DNA from: Candidatus Sulfotelmatobacter sp.
Lineage (GTDB): Bacteria > Acidobacteriota > Terriglobia > Terriglobales > Acidobacteriaceae
Assembly: GCA_030040725.1 (NCBI GenBank)
Contig: JASHTD010000418.1
Location: 1-6,622 of the forward strand
Length of the DNA: 6,622 nucleotides
Direction of reading: 5' to 3'
The position numbers were made by a program, and so were the translations under genes. The notes under the pieces were generated by a model. The model made no database searches and was not told the DNA's origin. It saw nothing but the letters and a program-made list of their open reading frames with translations. The stretch's first letter is position 1, and every line of letters starts with the position of its first letter. Positions 5,662-6,622 of this stretch are shown here, in pieces.

Positions 5662-6620
5662 CTCGCACTCTTGGTAATTCCGATCTAAAAATTACTCCCG
5701 TCGGCTTCGGCGCCTGGGCCATCGGCGGCTCCGGCTGGCAGTTCGCCTGGGGAGCGCAGAATGACAACGACTCCATTGCCGCCATTCATCGCGCGCTCGA
5801 ACTGGGCGTGAATTGGATTGACACCGCCGCAGTTTACGGCCTCGGCCACTCCGAAGAAGTCGTCGGCCGCGCCCTCAAATCCTGGTCAGGCCCTCGGCCT
5901 TACATCTTCACCAAATGCGGCCTCCGCTGGGACGCGCAAGGCAATGTGCAAAAAATCCTCAGCCGCGATTCCATTCGCCGCGAAATCGAAGATAACCTCC
6001 GCCGTCTTTCCGTCGACGTAATCGACCTTTATCAGATTCACTGGCCGCCCGATCCCGATTCGCCCGCGCTCGAAGAAGCATGGTCCACGCTCGCCGACCT
6101 GCAACGCGAAGGTAAAGCGCGCAACATCGGAGTCTCCAACTTCAATGTGAGTCAGCTGAAGCGCGCCAGGAAAATCGCGCCTGTCACCTCATTGCAGCCG
6201 CCTTATTCCCTGATTCATCGCGAAGTCGAGGAAGACATTCTGCCCTACTGCCTGCGCGAAGGCATCGGCGTGATCGTTTATTCGCCGATGGCTTCCGGCC
6301 TGCTAACCGGCGCAATGTCGCGCGAACGCATCGCCAAGCTCCCCGCAGACGATTGGCGAAAAGGGCATTCCGATTTCACAGAGCCCAATCTTTCCCGCAA
6401 TCTCGAACTGGTCGAGCGCCTGCGCGAGATCGCCAACCGCCATCATCGCTCCGTCGGCGAAGTCGCAATCGCTTGGGTCTTGCGAAATCCCGCCGTCACC
6501 GGCGCAATCGTCGGGGCACGCAATGCGCGGCAGACGGAAGGTGTCATGCTCGCGGGCGATCTCCGGCTCAACGACAAAGAAGTAAACGAGATCGAAGACT
6601 TCCTCGCCGAGGCTGCCTGA
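5655..6620 (+). CDS. Aldo/keto reductase, NADPH-dependent
   Basis: A complete 321-residue cytoplasmic oxidoreductase of the aldo/keto reductase superfamily, a TIM barrel that reduces aldehydes and ketones, usually with NADPH. The catalytic tetrad is intact: D56 and Y61 (WIDTAAVYG), K87 (FTKCG) and H129 (YQIHWP). Cofactor-binding segments are present: GVSNF (159-163), Q181 (SLQPPYS), YSPMASGLLTG (209-219) and the C-terminal VGARNARQ block (286-293). The N-terminal LGNSDLKITPVGFGAWAIGG is typical of the YghZ/GSP69-like bacterial group of about 310-330 residues. The substrate cannot be read from sequence. It is the only plus-strand gene here and has an AAGGAG ribosome site 8 nt upstream. The stop is 2 nt from the right window edge, so any downstream partner or terminator is not visible. 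The divergent region shared with the yjbR-like gene is only 54 nt. Confidence 0.96.
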   Translation: MQTRTLGNSDLKITPVGFGAWAIGGSGWQFAWGAQNDNDSIAAIHRALELGVNWIDTAAVYGLGHSEEVVGRALKSWSGPRPYIFTKCGLRWDAQGNVQKILSRDSIRREIEDNLRRLSVDVIDLYQIHWPPDPDSPALEEAWSTLADLQREGKARNIGVSNFNVSQLKRARKIAPVTSLQPPYSLIHREVEEDILPYCLREGIGVIVYSPMASGLLTGAMSRERIAKLPADDWRKGHSDFTEPNLSRNLELVERLREIANRHHRSVGEVAIAWVLRNPAVTGAIVGARNARQTEGVMLAGDLRLNDKEVNEIEDFLAEAA

Positions 6621-6622
6621 AC

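Overview
This 6.6 kb window is an ordinary stretch of bacterial chromosome with six protein genes. Five lie on the minus strand: arginase (cut by the left window edge), asparaginyl-tRNA synthetase, a sugar-phosphate isomerase-like TIM barrel, a secreted gamma-glutamyltranspeptidase, and a small MmcQ/YjbR-family protein. The sixth, an aldo/keto reductase, diverges on the plus strand at the right end. I see no RNA gene, transposase, CRISPR array or phage gene. The moderately high GC coding sequence, the AT-rich ATTAC-type intergenic repeats, a GC-rich folded repeat, and a compact AsnS resembling the Thermus enzyme would fit a soil Acidobacteriota genome. That assignment is inference, not proof.

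Layout in minus-strand transcription order. yjbR-like (5600 to 5211) is followed by a 268 bp intergenic region. That region holds a GC-rich, strongly foldable repeat (about 5031-5140) and a possible ggt promoter. Next come ggt (4942 to 3182) and the TIM-barrel gene (3157 to 2336). These two are only 24 nt apart, and the second has a clear Shine-Dalgarno, so they probably form an operon. A 128 nt spacer leads to asnS (2207 to 885), and a 98 nt spacer leads to arginase (785 to beyond position 1). On the plus strand the aldo/keto reductase (5655-6620) has a strong Shine-Dalgarno and shares a 54 nt divergent region with the yjbR-like gene.

Functionally, several products touch amino-acid nitrogen. 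GGT releases glutamate from gamma-glutamyl compounds outside the cytoplasm, arginase breaks arginine into ornithine and urea, and AsnS charges tRNA-Asn. No single pathway links all the genes, and I do not claim a novel multi-gene system.

The most unusual signal is non-coding. Both spacers flanking asnS are built almost entirely from degenerate 8-bp repeats (consensus about AATTACCC). They are arranged as two opposed arrays around a short unique core, and they run from the stop codon of one gene to the start codon of the next. The two genes downstream of these arrays lack a recognisable Shine-Dalgarno.
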